The translations under genes and the position numbers were made by a program. Below, in pieces: positions 47,298-59,316 of a DNA stretch of 64,000 bases. This DNA comes from Gremmenia infestans. Lineage: Eukaryota; Ascomycota; Leotiomycetes; Helotiales; Hamatocanthoscyphaceae. How positions within the stretch are numbered: position 1 is the stretch's first letter; each line of letters opens with the position of its first letter. Location of the stretch: the NCBI GenBank assembly GCA_032629725.1, contig JAFEVB010000005.1, positions 558,001 to 622,000 of the forward strand, read 5' to 3'. The notes under the pieces were generated by a model. It ran no database searches, had not been told where the DNA came from, and saw nothing but the letters and a program-made list of their open reading frames with translations.

Positions 47298-47322
47298 CCC
47301 CGCCCCGCCCCGCCCCGGCCCG
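47298..47322. repeat. CCCCG tandem repeat
   Basis: Four to five consecutive CCCCG-type units, an extreme GC island in AT-rich surroundings. Confidence 0.8.
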
Positions 47323-47623
47323 CCGCAACATGACAAGCTTTTGCCTCGACCCTTAAGGTAAGCAAGATGCTTACCTACTTCAGGGGTGGGGTTGGGGGTT
47401 CAAGTTCAAGTCGCACAAATAAGAATAAGATGAGAGTGCCAAGCGTCTAGGTTGTTCTCCTTTTTCCTCTTCCTATCATGTGAAGATGAGGCGCACGGGG
47501 ACGGTGCCGGTGGCAGTGGATTGGATAGTTTTTCATCATCTGAAACACGTCTGCTGTACTACAGTATAGTACTGACTCCTGAGGAGAAATTAAAATTCGA
47601 TTTGTGAAAAGGAGAAGGAAGGA

Positions 47624-47688
47624 GGGAAGGAAGGAAGGAAGGAAGGGTAGCATGGAATGGAATGGAATGGAATGGAATGGAATGGAAG
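47624..47688. repeat. AAGG and TGGAA microsatellites
   Basis: About six AAGG units followed after a few bases by seven TGGAA units. The TGGAA unit is the same pentamer as mammalian satellite GGAAT, but here it is a short simple repeat. Confidence 0.85.
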
Positions 47689-48660
47689 GAGCAGCGCAAC
47701 GTAGATACTATACATGTCTTAACTCTTGAGTCGTATATTTGTACATAGGTAGTAGGTACGAGTATAAGGTTGTCTGTAAATTGGTACCATACCTTCAGAA
47801 GATTGAGTTTGAAGATACGGTTTTGTACGGTATTATAGCTACGTATGTGGTATTAAATGAGGTCTTATTGTAGGTGTGTGTGTGAACAGGCGGTGACGTA
47901 CTGGATCCCTGCCCTGCCCTGCCCTGCTCTGCCTGCCTCCTCTTCTCTCCTGAAAAGTGAAAAGCAAAAAAAGCAAGTTCAAGACTAGAAGCGACACCGA
48001 CATCATTTTCGGGGTAAATTGCATTGCACTGCATTGCACTGCACTGCACTATATGGCACTACACGTGCGGAGATTCAAGGATTGAGCCTATTGGTAGTGC
48101 TGTATCGCCGCTTCCAACGCTTGAAGCCACAAGTCCATCCATCTCCAACGTCTGTCTCTACAAAGTATTTGCAAAGTACTCGAGTAAACTCCAAAATAGA
48201 ATCATATGTTATCAGTCAGCCCCATCACTTAACCTTACCCATTGTAATGATTGACAACCTCACCTCACCCACCTATTATTCTCTTCACAATTATATCAAA
48301 GCCGACGGCGTATAATTAATTGTTCACGACGATACCCCCCCCCTCCCTTCCCCCTACGGAGAACTTGTAAGATACAATTCAGGTACAGAGAAACTAGCAG
48401 CTGGGTTGGGGCTGGCAAGAGGAACCGGTATTTCTACGGTCACCCAATCAGGCCTAACTCCTAATTTTATCAACCCGCCCGCCTCCTCAAGAACAGCCAT
48501 CGGCTTTAATCCGACACAACGTGAATTCAACATCGACATTCTTTTGCCAGAATCAACATCCCCATCGCCCACAAACACTTCATATACACTTTGCCAACAC
48601 GGCTAGATCTACCAAACCACTCAACTCAAAGTGTCTGCAATCACTGCACAATCGCCAGAC

Positions 48661-50444
48661 ATGGCGTCGTACGTACCCCCTTTCTCTCAGAAGGAACCAG
48701 GCCTTATTTGCGGCCTGTATGAAAGCCAACATACACCAACTGACAACCATGCTCGTATAGGTTCGGCTCTGCATTCAAAACCTTCTGGCATACTATGACC
48801 AGCTACGACCGACGTACGTGATCTACCCCCTCCCCCCTACCCTGCAACATCGCGACTCTAACATAGTAAACAGATTCCTCCTACGACTCCCCCTATCGAA
48901 CAGGCGAACATCAACCCCTTGGCCAAAGCCGACATGCACCCTTGACCTCAGTCGCTACAGCGGCATCAGAATCTCGCGGAGACGTCGATTCTCCTTATTT
49001 CGAGGATGATATAAACAGACATTCCACCTCAGCTTTGAACGGCGGCGCTTACCCGAATTCCCCACACCCTCATAGCCCAGGACCACGATCCCCTTATTCG
49101 CCGGGGATGAGATCGGAAAATCTGAAGCGGTCAAACACAAATGAGAATTTCGAGAATGTCACACCTGGCGAGATTCAATTACAAGCCTTTCAAGAAGGGC
49201 TTCCTCCACCCCCTCCCACGAACCATTCCTGGAAGCGAATTGATCGGTGGGCAGAGGAGAACTACGAGGAGCTGTTTGATAATTTGGGCGAGGGCTGCAC
49301 GAACAACGATCTGAACGAGTTGGAGCATATACTGGACTGCTCTCTTCCCATGGAAGTGCGCGAGTCATTGCAGGTTCATGATGGGCAAGAACGGGGTGGT
49401 CTTCCTACTGGTATCATCTTCAGTAATATGCTACTAGACTGTGAGGAGATTGTACAGGAGTGGGAGAATTGGAAGAAGGTCAATCAGGAATATCTCAAGG
49501 AACCGGTCAATTTCAAGCCTGCGACCCCGCTGAAGGCTTTTGGAGGATCGTCATCTGCTTCTTCGTCGAAAACTCCTGCTCATCCACAAGGTCCAAATCT
49601 TCATTGGAGACAGGAACTGCTTGCCCGTCAAGATTCTCAGCCTTCAAATGCCATCCAAAAGGTGTATGCTCACCCAGCTTGGATTCCGTTGGTTCGAGAT
49701 TGGGGTGGAAATAACTTGGCTGTTGATCTGGCACCAGGCCCAGCTGGAAAATGGGGTCAGGTCATTCTGTTTGGTCGGGACTACGATTGCAAGTATGTGG
49801 TTGCGCGATCCTGGTCTGCATTTTTGGCTACGGTTGCAGATGATCTCAACAGCGGCAAATGGTTCGTGGATGAGGAAACGCATGAGCTCAAATTGAGAGA
49901 GTTCAAGAATACCAAAGTCGAGCCTGGATACTTGGATATCTTGAGGTGGAGAATGGATCAGAAATATGGCCGGAAGAACAACAACAAACGCCGATCGCAA
50001 GGCCCTCCAAATGGTCAAGCAAATGGATCTCCTGGGGCCTCGCCTTACGCCAGTCCAACAGCTGAAACCGGAGAGCCTCGAGGACGTTCAATGCAACGCT
50101 TCAGTGGCGCCTCGCCAGTTGCAAGTCCCGCGAGACCTAATTATGGAAAATCGAGTCCTCTAGCCCGAGTCACCGAAGAAAGCTCCGGTGCCATCAAAGT
50201 TCAGACCAACGGGATTCCAGTCGAGAAGCTCGTCGAAGTTGAGACTCCCAGACCCAGCGAGGACGAAGTCAAGAAAAACAAGACTCTGGAGTCACTACTC
50301 GAGCCTGTTACCCTCGACGACAACACGGAGAACTCGGGCAACGGGGACTCGAATTCCAAGCCTCAGGGCCTCGGATTGGTAAATAGCGCGGCGAAGAAAG
50401 CTACAGTTGAGGATGATAACACGATGAAAACGATCGAAATCTAA
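48661..50444 (+). CDS. KNR4: Cell wall / glucan synthase regulator Knr4/Smi1
   Basis: Homologue of yeast Knr4/Smi1 and Neurospora GS-1, needed for cell-wall beta-glucan synthesis and linked to the Slt2 wall-integrity pathway. Exons: 48661-48668, 48761-48813, 48874-50444; 543 residues. The spliced N-terminus MASFGSAFKTFWHTMTSYDR HSS joins to YDSPYRTGEHQPLG. The SMI1/KNR4 (SUKH) core includes SWKRIDRWAEENYEELFDNL, LGEGCTNNDLNELEHILDCS, LPMEVRESLQVHDGQERGGL, PTGIIFSNMLLDCEEIVQEW, WIPLVRDWGGNNLAVDLAPG and KWGQVILFGRDYDCKYVVAR. The C-terminus is disordered and Ser/Pro-rich. The first coding exon is only 8 nt. SUKH is the same fold as bacterial immunity proteins; here it is the classic fungal member. 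Confidence 0.94.
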
Positions 50445-51519
50445 CCCAAGTACAAGGATTCGCGCCCACAAACATATATGGAAAGAAACGAAAGGCGTTT
50501 TCGGAGTTTTCCTTATTCAGCAAAGAGAGAAAAACCCCAGTTTTACTTTTGTCATTAATGAATGGCTTGATCTGGTGCATTGGAGCGGATATCATTTATC
50601 CTCATACGAACGAAAATGGAACGGAATAAGCAAAGGCGGGACTGCTTCATTCGGAGTAATTGGAATGTCTCTTTCTTCCTTTTCTCCCCAGGAGCCAGAA
50701 TCCGCGTATATGAATATGCATTAGAGGTTTAGGTCCTCTCCTCACTATTCATTCATTCTCTTGTTCTTTCGAAGCCGGGACTTCGTGACCAAAATGCATT
50801 TGATTCGGCATGCTGCTTGTTTGTACAATTAGATGGGGGGTTTGGTCGGGAGCTTGTTTTTCATGGTTTAGTTTTTTATTTCTTTTGCTTTTGAGGGAGG
50901 GAATGCTCTGCTCTTTTTTTGTACATTGATGAGAATGAAAACGCTAGTGGAGGAGCGAGCGGGAGAAGAGATGCACTTTTTGCTAGTGGGCACAGCGAGA
51001 CGCGTATACATTGAATAGGAGAGTGAAGGTGGAGTGGGCTGTAGTAATGAGCGGCGGTGCTACACCAATACAATACATGGTATCAATCATCAATGAACCT
51101 TTTCCCTGCCGTGTGTAAGTTAGTGAGCAAGGGGTTTTGCTATTTTGGACCTATTTCTGATCACGACTTCATCTGTGACTACGGCTTTTTATAGAAAACA
51201 AGAAGAAATTGTACTTATTGAACCGGAAGGAATCACATGAGATTAGTGTTGGTGTTGGGGGACATACACGTGATATCAAACTCTTAGCGCGGGCGCGCGG
51301 CTCTGTTCTGTCAATCAGCCAGCCGCGCAAGCAAGCTGGGAACGAACTCGAAGTCCCAAGCTCACGATAACAGCGCAACGCAACGCAACGCCTACGAACG
51401 AACAAGAACGAACTACGAACTACGAATTACCTAAACGTGTATTTCGGAGTTTTGACCAAGATATTACGAGGGGAGAAAAGAAAGGGCTACGTAAAGAGAG
51501 ATAAGGTGTCGTCACAATC
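50445..51519. other. Intergenic region KNR4-VPS68
   Basis: 1.1 kb, no gene supported. CAACGCAACGC tandem units lie around 51375-51391 and ACGAACTACGAACTACGA units around 51410-51427, in the VPS68 5' region. Confidence 0.5.
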
Positions 51520-52302
51520 ATGTCGGAAGAGCGACTTTGGAAGTTCAGAAAGCCGGAATGGATGAATAGTGCTGTGGCGAGGAGTGCGGGGGTTTATGCG
51601 GCTGGTGCTTTGGTTTGTTGCCCTTTCTCTTGTTGTGGTGTGTTCTGTGATGGGGTATGAGGAGTCGGGGTTGAGTTGCGTGGGCGAGGTGGAGGTGGAG
51701 TTTGCGATGGGGGTTGATGTTCCACCAGCCTTCCTACTCCAGCGTACTTCGTGATAGCATATGAGATATTATATAAGATGCGCAATGCTGATTGATATAC
51801 CCATAGTTCTCACTATCCTTCTTCCTCCTGCTCGACGCCGCCGTCTTCTCGCACTCGAAACTCAATGGCAGCGACCCGCCTATCCACATAGCGTTTATCG
51901 ACTGGCTGCCGCTCATCTTCTCGTCCCTCGGCATGCTGATCATTAATTCCATCGAGAAAACCCGTCTCTCCGCTGATTCTTTCAGCTACAGTGGAAGCGG
52001 GGTTGCGTGGAAGGCGCGCGTGGTGCTGTTTTTGGGCTTTGCGAGTCTGGCGGGCGGCATGGCGGGTGGGGTTACGGTGTTGGTTTTGAAGTATGTTGTG
52101 CCTGGCGTGGTGTGGCCGGGGTTGTGGATGGGTGTTGCGAATGTGCTTGCGAACGGGGGGGTAATGATGAGGTGAGTTCTTCTTTAGGGGCAAGGCTGTG
52201 TGGTGGTGTTGAGGGGATACTTACTGACTGACATTCAGCTCCGTTGTGCTTTGGGTTAGCCAGAATATGGAAGATGAGTATTCTTATAACCTGGCTCTGT
52301 GA
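51520..52302 (+). CDS. VPS68: Vps68 / TMEM50 family membrane protein
   Basis: UPF0220 family; yeast Vps68 works with Vps55 in endosome-to-vacuole traffic. Exons: 51520-51612, 51807-52171, 52239-52302; 173 residues. Starts MSEERLWKFRKPEWMNSAVA, followed by four hydrophobic segments: GVYAAGALFSLSFFLLLDAA, the WLPLIFSSLGMLIINSI segment, VVLFLGFASLAGGMAGGVTV, and WMGVANVLANGGVMMSSVVL. The conserved C-terminal W-x-S-Q-x-E-D-E-Y-x-Y-N-L is seen as WVSQNMEDEYSYNLAL. Intron 1 is 194 nt, long for this window. Length and topology fit the family. Confidence 0.93.
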
Positions 52303-52904
52303 GTTGGAGCTGGGTTGGGAAGCTTTGGGTATATTTGGATGGGAGAAGGGACAGATGAGAGAAGGGGATGCTTCTTTTCATGGGATAGGGATATGAATAT
52401 GAATATGAGCAGTACTGGTGGAATGGCATCTTCTGTAGTATAACATTGGGTCTGTATACGGGAGCGAATCAAGCGTTATTTCAAGAAATCTAAGTACATA
52501 TTGGTATTCCAGCGAAAAACTACCTTAAAACCCAAGGTATAAAATGCGTGATTAATACAACACGAAAACGCAGAGATTTAAAAAGATACCCTACGGAGAG
52601 AACTTGCTTCATACTCATATAAGCTATAAAGTAAACCTCGAGGCATTTCTAGGCTATCTGAGAACACATTCCTCCGAACCTCCGAGGACCTTGAAGACTC
52701 GCGTCACCAAGAGACCAACGCGCAACATTTATTTCTGCCACCCTCAAAAACACCACAACACATTATTCCCTATTAATCCATTTATAGTCCTTCCTTTGAA
52801 TTCATGGCTCCGAGAACACAGCCCTCCGTATCTCTACAATAATACAATTTTCTTTCCACGCCTTGCAACCGCAAGGCTAACCAATTTTTTAATCCAAAGA
52901 CACA
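52303..52904. other. Intergenic region VPS68-GPI13
   Basis: 0.6 kb with VPS68 3' UTR and GPI13 promoter. No gene supported. Confidence 0.5.
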
Positions 52905-55900
52905 ATGGTCCAAGCCAAAGTCCCCAAAGCCGCACCAGGCAATTACAATTCCATAGCAGCGCAATACGCGCGCGCGAAAGCTATAAAAGACGCGGAGGAT
53001 GCGGCGAAGCTGGCAAAGAAAGCGCCAAAGGAGAAGACGCCGGCAGATGATCTGGATGAGTGGAAGAAGGGACGGTTCGTGAGGGAGTGGTGGTGGGTTG
53101 CGGGGGCTTTCATGTGGTTCCTGTGCGTACAATATATACTTATCTGCTAGAGGGGATTGTGCTGATAGCAATACAGATTCATACACGGCAGTGGTCTCTA
53201 CTTCTTCACGCGGGGCTTCCTCCTCACCCGCCTGGTGCTCGAGGAAAAGTCCTCTTGTTCCGAACCCCCAATCGCACTCGCCTCCTCCTTCAAAGGTGCA
53301 GGCACTATCGAAGGCGGCTGCTGGCATCCCAAGACCTTTGATAAAGCAGTGGTGGTGATTATTGATGCGCTGCGCTACGATTTCACTATCCCCTCCAACG
53401 ATACGGAAGCTTTCCATAACGCTTTACCGTTCCTATACGAGACGGCTATCTCGCAGCCTCAGAATGCCTTCTTACTTCCATTTATCGCGGATCCGCCTAC
53501 TACAACTTTGCAGAGACTGAAGGGCTTGACTACTGGCACTTTGCCTACGTTCATTGATGCTGGATCCAACTTCGCAGGTACAGCGATCGAGGAGGATAAT
53601 CTGCTTATGCAGATGAAAGATGTAGGCAAGAGGATCGTACATCTAGGAGACGATACGTGGACAGCTCTCTTCCCCGGGTATTTCGAAGCAAATATAAGTC
53701 GCGCATATGACAGTCTCAACGTATATGATCTACACACTCTCGACAACGGCGTGGTGGAACATATCATGCCCCTACTTTCTCCAGAGAGAAAAGGCGAATG
53801 GGATGTAATGTTTGCGCATTTTCTAGGGGTGGATCATGCAGGGCATCGTTATGGGCCTAATCACCCTGCTATGACGGCCAAGCTGCAGCAGATGGATCGC
53901 GTTTTGAGAGATTTGGTGGCTACGCTAGATGATAATACCCTGCTTGCGGTTATGGGTGATCATGGGATGGATGGGAAGGGAGATCATGGTGGAGAGAGCG
54001 ATGATGAGATTCAGGCCGCGTTATGGATGTACTCGAAAAAAGGCATCTTTGGACGTACAGACCCTGCATATATCACTCCTCCTGCTACAGCGAAGATCAG
54101 GCCAGTGAATCAGATCGATCTGGTTCCTACCCTGGCTTTACTACTTGGACTACCTATACCTTTCAATAATTTGGGGAAGCCAATCGAGGAGGCTTTTGCG
54201 GGCAAGAAGGGAAACGTGTGGGGAAATCTTGCGGCTATTGCAAGGATGACTGCTGCGGGTATCAAGAGATATCAGGCTGCTTACTATGTTGCTCGTGGTC
54301 TGGATGAGAGCACCATTGAAGGTTCGCCTCACGCGCTCTGGGCTACAGCTGAGAAAGCCGTCGCTGGAAGCGGGAAAGACAAGATGTGGAAAGAAGGATA
54401 CGCTGCATTCTCTGCCTTTCAAGAAGAGACATTGAGGATATGCCGAGAATTGTGGGCTCGTTTTGACGTCCCGAAAATGATGTTGGGAGTTGGGATTTTA
54501 GCAGCAAGCGTCGTTGCTTTGGTCCTTTTCGCCAACTGGAATGCAGAAGATGAGACAGCTGTTGATGATCCAGAGTTGGATATAGCGGAGAGCAAATTGG
54601 AACTCGAGAGCTTCTCCAAGGGCACTCTAAAATCGGAGGATGAAACCTCGGCGAAGTCTTTCGTCCGAGGAGCGTTGATCGGTACGATGCTTGGGGCTGC
54701 TTCCGCGCCTACTATTTGGATTGCCAGTGGAGGAGCAGACTCGTTCGTCGATTTCGGTCTCGCAGTTGGATCAATCTCTGGAATCGTAGGTGTTTTCTAC
54801 CAGGAGTTGAGACGGAGGATGGAGTTCAGCAACCCCTTTCCTGGAACATTCTGGGGCTGGCTTGCTGTTATTTTCACAATCACCCAATCTGTCGGATTTG
54901 CCTCGAATTCATATACTATCTGGGAAGACTCGATCTTACTATTCTTCATTTCGACATTTGGAATAGCTACAGCGTCATCTTCATTACGGCTAGAAAAGAA
55001 CTCACAGAGAGCGTTGGGAGTCTATCACTCGTTGTGCTTCATTGCTCTGGGATGGATAGCCTCATTCTCTAAACTCTGCCGAGAAGAGCAAATGCCATAC
55101 TGCCGCTCAACATACTATGCTTCAGCAACATCATCAACCTCGGCTCCATGGCAGCTTCTCATTCCTTTTCTACTAGCAGCCCTCTTGCCATCTATCATCA
55201 AGTCTTATTACGCGAGCAGCCGATCCTACGAGGGCTTCGCACCCGTCTGGATCGGATGGGCATTCCGCTCCGGCCTCGTCCTCAGCGCCATCTTCTGGAC
55301 TCTTGACGCAGCGGACGACGGCGAGTGGTTCCCAACCCTACCCACAGGGCTCCTGAAAAGCATCCGTATCCCCATCGCCCAAACCGTCTTCGCAGTCTCA
55401 ATCGTAGTAGGCACCATAGCATTCAACTACGCCCCTCCCTGCATCTCAGTCCGCACCTCCGCAACCCAAGCCCCAACAGCAAAAGTCACCAACCCCAACG
55501 CAACCGTAACCATCCTCGGCTTCGCAAACACCCACGGCACCCGTTACTTCCTCCTCCTGACCAATATCCTCCTCGCCGTCCTCATGGTACAAAAGCCCAT
55601 GGGCGCCGGCGCCATCGCGCTCATGGCCTGGCAAATCCTCTCTCTGCTCGAAATCCTCGACCTCAACTCCCTCGCCTCATCGCCCATCGGCCCCGTGATC
55701 CTAGCCCTACTAGGTTCCTTCCACTTCTTCAAAACAGGTCACCAGGCTACACTCTCAAGCATTCAATGGGAATCAGCATTCATCCCACTGCACACCATCC
55801 GCTACCCCTACTCCCCCTTCCTCGTGGCGCTCAACTCCTTCGGCGCACAGATCCTAGCCGCGGCCGCAGTACCACTCATCGTGCTGTGGAAGCAAAAGCC

Positions 55901-56156
55901 CAAGAAGAAAGGCATTCTGCGCAGTGTGATCAGCGCACTGGCGTGGCATATTGCGTATTACGCGGTCATCAGTCTCGCGACAACGATGTGGGCGGGGCAT
56001 CTGCGGAGGCATTTGATGCTGTATCGGATTTTCTGCCCCAAGTTCATGACGGCTGCTGTGGTGATGCTTGTGGTGGATGTGGTGGGGATAGTGGTGGGGC
56101 TTGTGGGGGTTCGGTGTAATAATATGGCTATAGGAGAGGTTTTCGGCTGGGGGTGA
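52905..56156 (+). CDS. GPI13: GPI ethanolamine phosphate transferase 3 (Gpi13/PIG-O)
   Basis: Adds ethanolamine phosphate to the third mannose of the GPI anchor precursor in the ER lumen. Exons 52905-53122 and 53177-56156, a 54-nt intron; 1065 residues. A basic cytosolic N-terminus is followed by a signal anchor (VAGAFMWFLFIHGSGLYFFT). The luminal alkaline-phosphatase-fold domain has metal sites in AVVVIIDALRYDF (Asp near 136), FAHFLGVDHAGHRYGPNHPA and LLAVMGDHGMDGKGDHGGES, with QIDLVPTLALLLGLPIPFNN. The C-terminal half has many membrane helices. A charged, acidic loop (DETAVDDPELDIAESKLELE) lies between the first two of these. Codon use becomes strongly C-ending after about 55200. Confidence 0.95.
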
Positions 56157-56262
56157 GAAGGTTGAATGAAGAAAAGAGGGGGTTTGTATATAGTGTGTGT
56201 GTGTGTATGTAGATACAGTAGATGGTTGTTGTGGAGCTTGTGTTACATAATTGCATAGCTTG

Positions 56263-56318
56263 GTCATGTCATGTCATGTCATGTATTGTATTGTACATGA
56301 ATAGGAATAGGAATAGGA
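56263..56318. repeat. TCATG and ATAGGA tandem repeats
   Basis: Four TCATG units followed 15-20 nt later by three GGAATA units. Confidence 0.8.
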
Positions 56319-56574
56319 ATGAGAAAAATAAACATTTCATTGTCCCCACTCTCTGACTATGCTTCCTCCTCCCTTCCCACGCCGTAAATATCGCAATCCT
56401 ACCTACCGCCTGAGGTACGTAAGAGATCCGTAGCATTTACCGTATTATATATCTATTCAAGCACCTGCCTGTAGTCTATATCTTAGTCTATGACCTCCTG
56501 GATAAAATCCAACATGCAATTACCTCAAATTAGAAAATTTCGATCAAGGGTTTCGAATCGTGGCTGTTTTCTTG

Positions 56575-56617
56575 ACGAAAGAAAGAAAGGAAGGAAGGAA
56601 GGAAGGAAGAAAGAAAG
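56575..56617. repeat. GAAA/GGAA purine microsatellite
   Basis: Compound purine repeat of GAAA, then GGAA, then GAAA units. Confidence 0.8.
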
Positions 56618-57287
56618 GGTTGTACCGGTACTGTACTGTAAGCGAGGTGAGAAAGGGGTAATGAAATGAATGGATCGAAGACTCCTGTACCCCTTCCACC
56701 GGCTTACGAATCTAGCTTTGAGATCAGTCACCGCAATTAACGTGAAATGTCATCTCAAAGTCCATGCTTAATATATGCCAAGCCGCACATGAGTTTGTAT
56801 CGCAGGTATATTTCCATAGAAAAGTTGAAAAGCCAGCCCTCAATCCAGAAATTGCCCAGCAAACAAAGACGCAGCCTTTCTTTCCACCGCCCATAGAAAG
56901 AACATCCAGTAATACTATCGGAATGGCGGAATCAATCAATCAATCACATCACCACACCTCTAATTTACAGCCAACATTCCCCTTTACGGAGTACCATGAA
57001 GCTGCTTTCCCACTCTTTCAGTCCTAATCCTCCATCTCAGAACGGACACTATCTAATCGGGTACTGCATGGCACATCTTGGATTTGCGGCTTCTTATCAC
57101 GGGGTAGTCATATTGAAGTTTGGAAGTATGGCTTAGAAATGCCGGGGAATGGGGGCGAAACGTAGCCAGGAAGCTGATGCGCAAGAGGTCGGAGAGAACA
57201 AGAACAGCGCTCGGCTTGAGAGGGGAGGGGAATATGTGCAGATAAATGGGACGGGCCACTAACGTGAATAGGAATATCCGCGAGCGA

Positions 57288-58793
57288 TTAGCCATTACCA
57301 AACCTAAATAAGCAATTCCTCACAGACGGCAAAGCACGATACTCGGGCCAGCCTACGGTGTCGCTTAGATAACTGGATGCGGCTAATAGGGGGCGTATAC
57401 GTCGTGTCAAATCTCGACGGGCCAGGTGGGCTCTCTTCTCCGACTCCCAATCGGCATACCATTTGGGTACCTGATCGTCGTAGTAAGTCCAGGTTGGAGG
57501 TTTGGTGAAAGCATGATGCGCCGCCATGTAGCTTGGATTTCCGGGTCTCTCTGGCTGGGCGAAATGTGCCGTGAACCAGTCAGGTCGATCTTCCTCGTCA
57601 ATTTTCTCAATCTCGTTTTTGGCCAGCTCATCAAGCTTGCCTTGGATGTCATCCCAAAAAGATTCGTAGCCCGGGTAATCCCCACGTCGTGTATATGTAT
57701 ATTGTAGGACGAGGAATGTGTAGGCCTCGGCATTGATAAAGAAGGATTGGCCGACTTGGATCTGGGCATTCGGAATCCAAGTTTCGGTAGCGAAACAAGC
57801 ATGTTCTAGAACGAAATCTTGAGTTGATGGCGGTTCAACTGCTTCGATATCCAACTCTACCATCCAGGTTTTCGAGTCTCCTACTCGTCGAAATTGATTG
57901 AAGGGCTCATGTTTAAGCGACCGAGGAAATGCTTTCTCAGCCTGCCTTTCATCATCAGGTAAGGTCCAGTTTTTCCAACCTCGATCGCTATACTTGAGCA
58001 AACCTTTTCGAGCGCTGTCGTCAAGGGTCTGCAGCATGAAAGTTTCGCGCTCAAGGAAGGTGCAATCGGGAAATATGGAATAAGCTTTGTTCCATGATAT
58101 TATATTCACCACTGCCGTTGTGTAGAAGCTCATGAAAATGCCTTGGATGGGTATATTCTTTGTCGAAAGTACTTGAATCTTGCTTTGTCTTTCCTTGGAA
58201 TTCTCCTTCCAGGTTCGTGTGTACGTTGCAACCTATGAGCAGTCATGTTAGTCATGTTGTCCAGGGAATTAGCCCACGGGAAGACCGACTGAAACGAGAT
58301 CCATAAGTGAAGGAATTCCGCCTAGATCTAGAAGTGATTTGGCCGTCTCGAATTTATACCCTTCTGTACTTATCAGACATTCGCCGATTTCAGCGTTCCC
58401 CTCTAGATGCTTGACATAGATGTCAAGGTCCGATTCAGCCCATACAACACCGTCAAAGAACTGTATGGCGAAGCTGCCTGAAATCAGGGCATCATATCGT
58501 CCTAGTTCTGTGCGAAGTTTTTGGGGATTTGTGACGAACCGCCGAAGCTTCTTGTTGATATTCCACCGCTCCTTCAGATGGGCATAGATGTGACGAGACC
58601 ATCGTTTGGTAACCCTCTGCAAAGGAAGGATGCCCGCGATATCGAGGTGCGAGCACAAGGCGTTGAAGATAGCGTAGTTATCGAGCACGTCGATGGGTTT
58701 GGTAGACTGCTGCTGCAGTGAGGGCTGTGTTGACTCAGATGTCGACTCAGCACCAGCAAGGCTAAGTTGGCTAAAGGCTTCAAGATGTGACAT
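57288..58793 (-). CDS. F-box-like / nucleotidyltransferase-like protein, full-length copy
   Basis: Exons (minus) 58793-58290 and 58232-57288; 57-nt phase-0 intron; 482 residues. An F-box-like helix set at about 34-75 (DNYAIFNALCSHLDIAGILP then LQRVTKRWSRHIYAHLKERW) precedes a block LISGSFAIQFF...WAESDLDIYV. There GS (106-107) is followed 14 residues later by D122-L-D124. This matches the pol-beta nucleotidyltransferase signature hG[GS]x(n)[D/E]h[D/E]h. A middle block (TTAVVNIISWNKAYSIFPDC, then RRVGDSKTW) and a C-terminal Trp/Tyr-rich region (GDYPGYESFWDDIQ, PTWTYYDDQVPKWYADWE) follow. The gene is head-to-head with a paralogue at 59317 that shares both the intron position and the motif. Neither F-box nor transferase activity is proven; the family is unknown to me. 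Confidence 0.85.
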
Positions 58794-59316
58794 TTTTAGA
58801 GTGGTGGAGTGGAAAGTTTGATGTTCTGACCAACTGTACCAGGCATATAGATACGAATACTACTCAGACCAAACAGACTGATGGTGTGGAACGCGACTGG
58901 GTCCGTGCCTACTACGCCACGAACGCGCCTTCACATGAATGAATTTACATATCGTTCCATTGCTCGTGGTATCTCCATGTTTCTGCGAAAAGCGCAGATC
59001 AGGCAGAAGTAAATCCGTATTTATCGATTGCTTATACGGTATCTCACTGCTTAAAATCTGTAATTATTCCAGACCCAATTTGCCTTTTCACCCTGCCACC
59101 TCAAGCGCCTTTGCATGATTACTCAGGGGTAAAATAGTATATCTGCCTAAGATTATCCAGCCGGCGAAGGATATTCTCAACGGCCAGGGCCATAGCTCCT
59201 AATATATGCACGGGAAAGACGATTCTTGGCCACCATTGTTGCTTCAAGCGTAGTCTCGAAACTAGCCCTTTCCTGTACTCCTCAAAACGACACGAAACCC
59301 ACGAAAGAACGCTGTT
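58794..59316. promoter_or_regulatory. Shared divergent promoter region of the paralogue pair
   Basis: 523 nt between the two divergent ATGs. No coding content and no obvious dyad symmetry was noted. Both promoters must lie here. Confidence 0.5.

Larger units (their letters stand above)
46947..48660. other. Repeat-rich intergenic region between SEC8 and KNR4
   Basis: 1.7 kb rich in short tandem repeats: CCCCG units (47298-47322), AAGG (47624-47647), TGGAA (47653-47688) and TGCAT/TGCAC units (48019-48049). One TACTCCGTA motif lies at 47288. No gene supported. Confidence 0.55.
56157..57287. other. Intergenic region downstream of GPI13
   Basis: 1.1 kb holding two convergent 3' UTRs and several microsatellites: GT (56192-56206), TCATG (56263-56283), ATAGGA (56300-56318) and GAAA/GGAA (56575-56617). 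One TACGGAGTA motif at 56985. No gene supported. Confidence 0.55.

Noticed and set aside
48661..50444. Bacterial-style toxin-immunity system at the SUKH-domain gene
   Set aside because: The protein is a standard fungal Knr4/Smi1 with normal flanks; no toxin partner is nearby.
55325..56119. 264-codon alternative plus-strand frame in GPI13
   Set aside because: His/Arg/Pro-rich shadow produced by C-rich codons; GPI13 frame explains the region.
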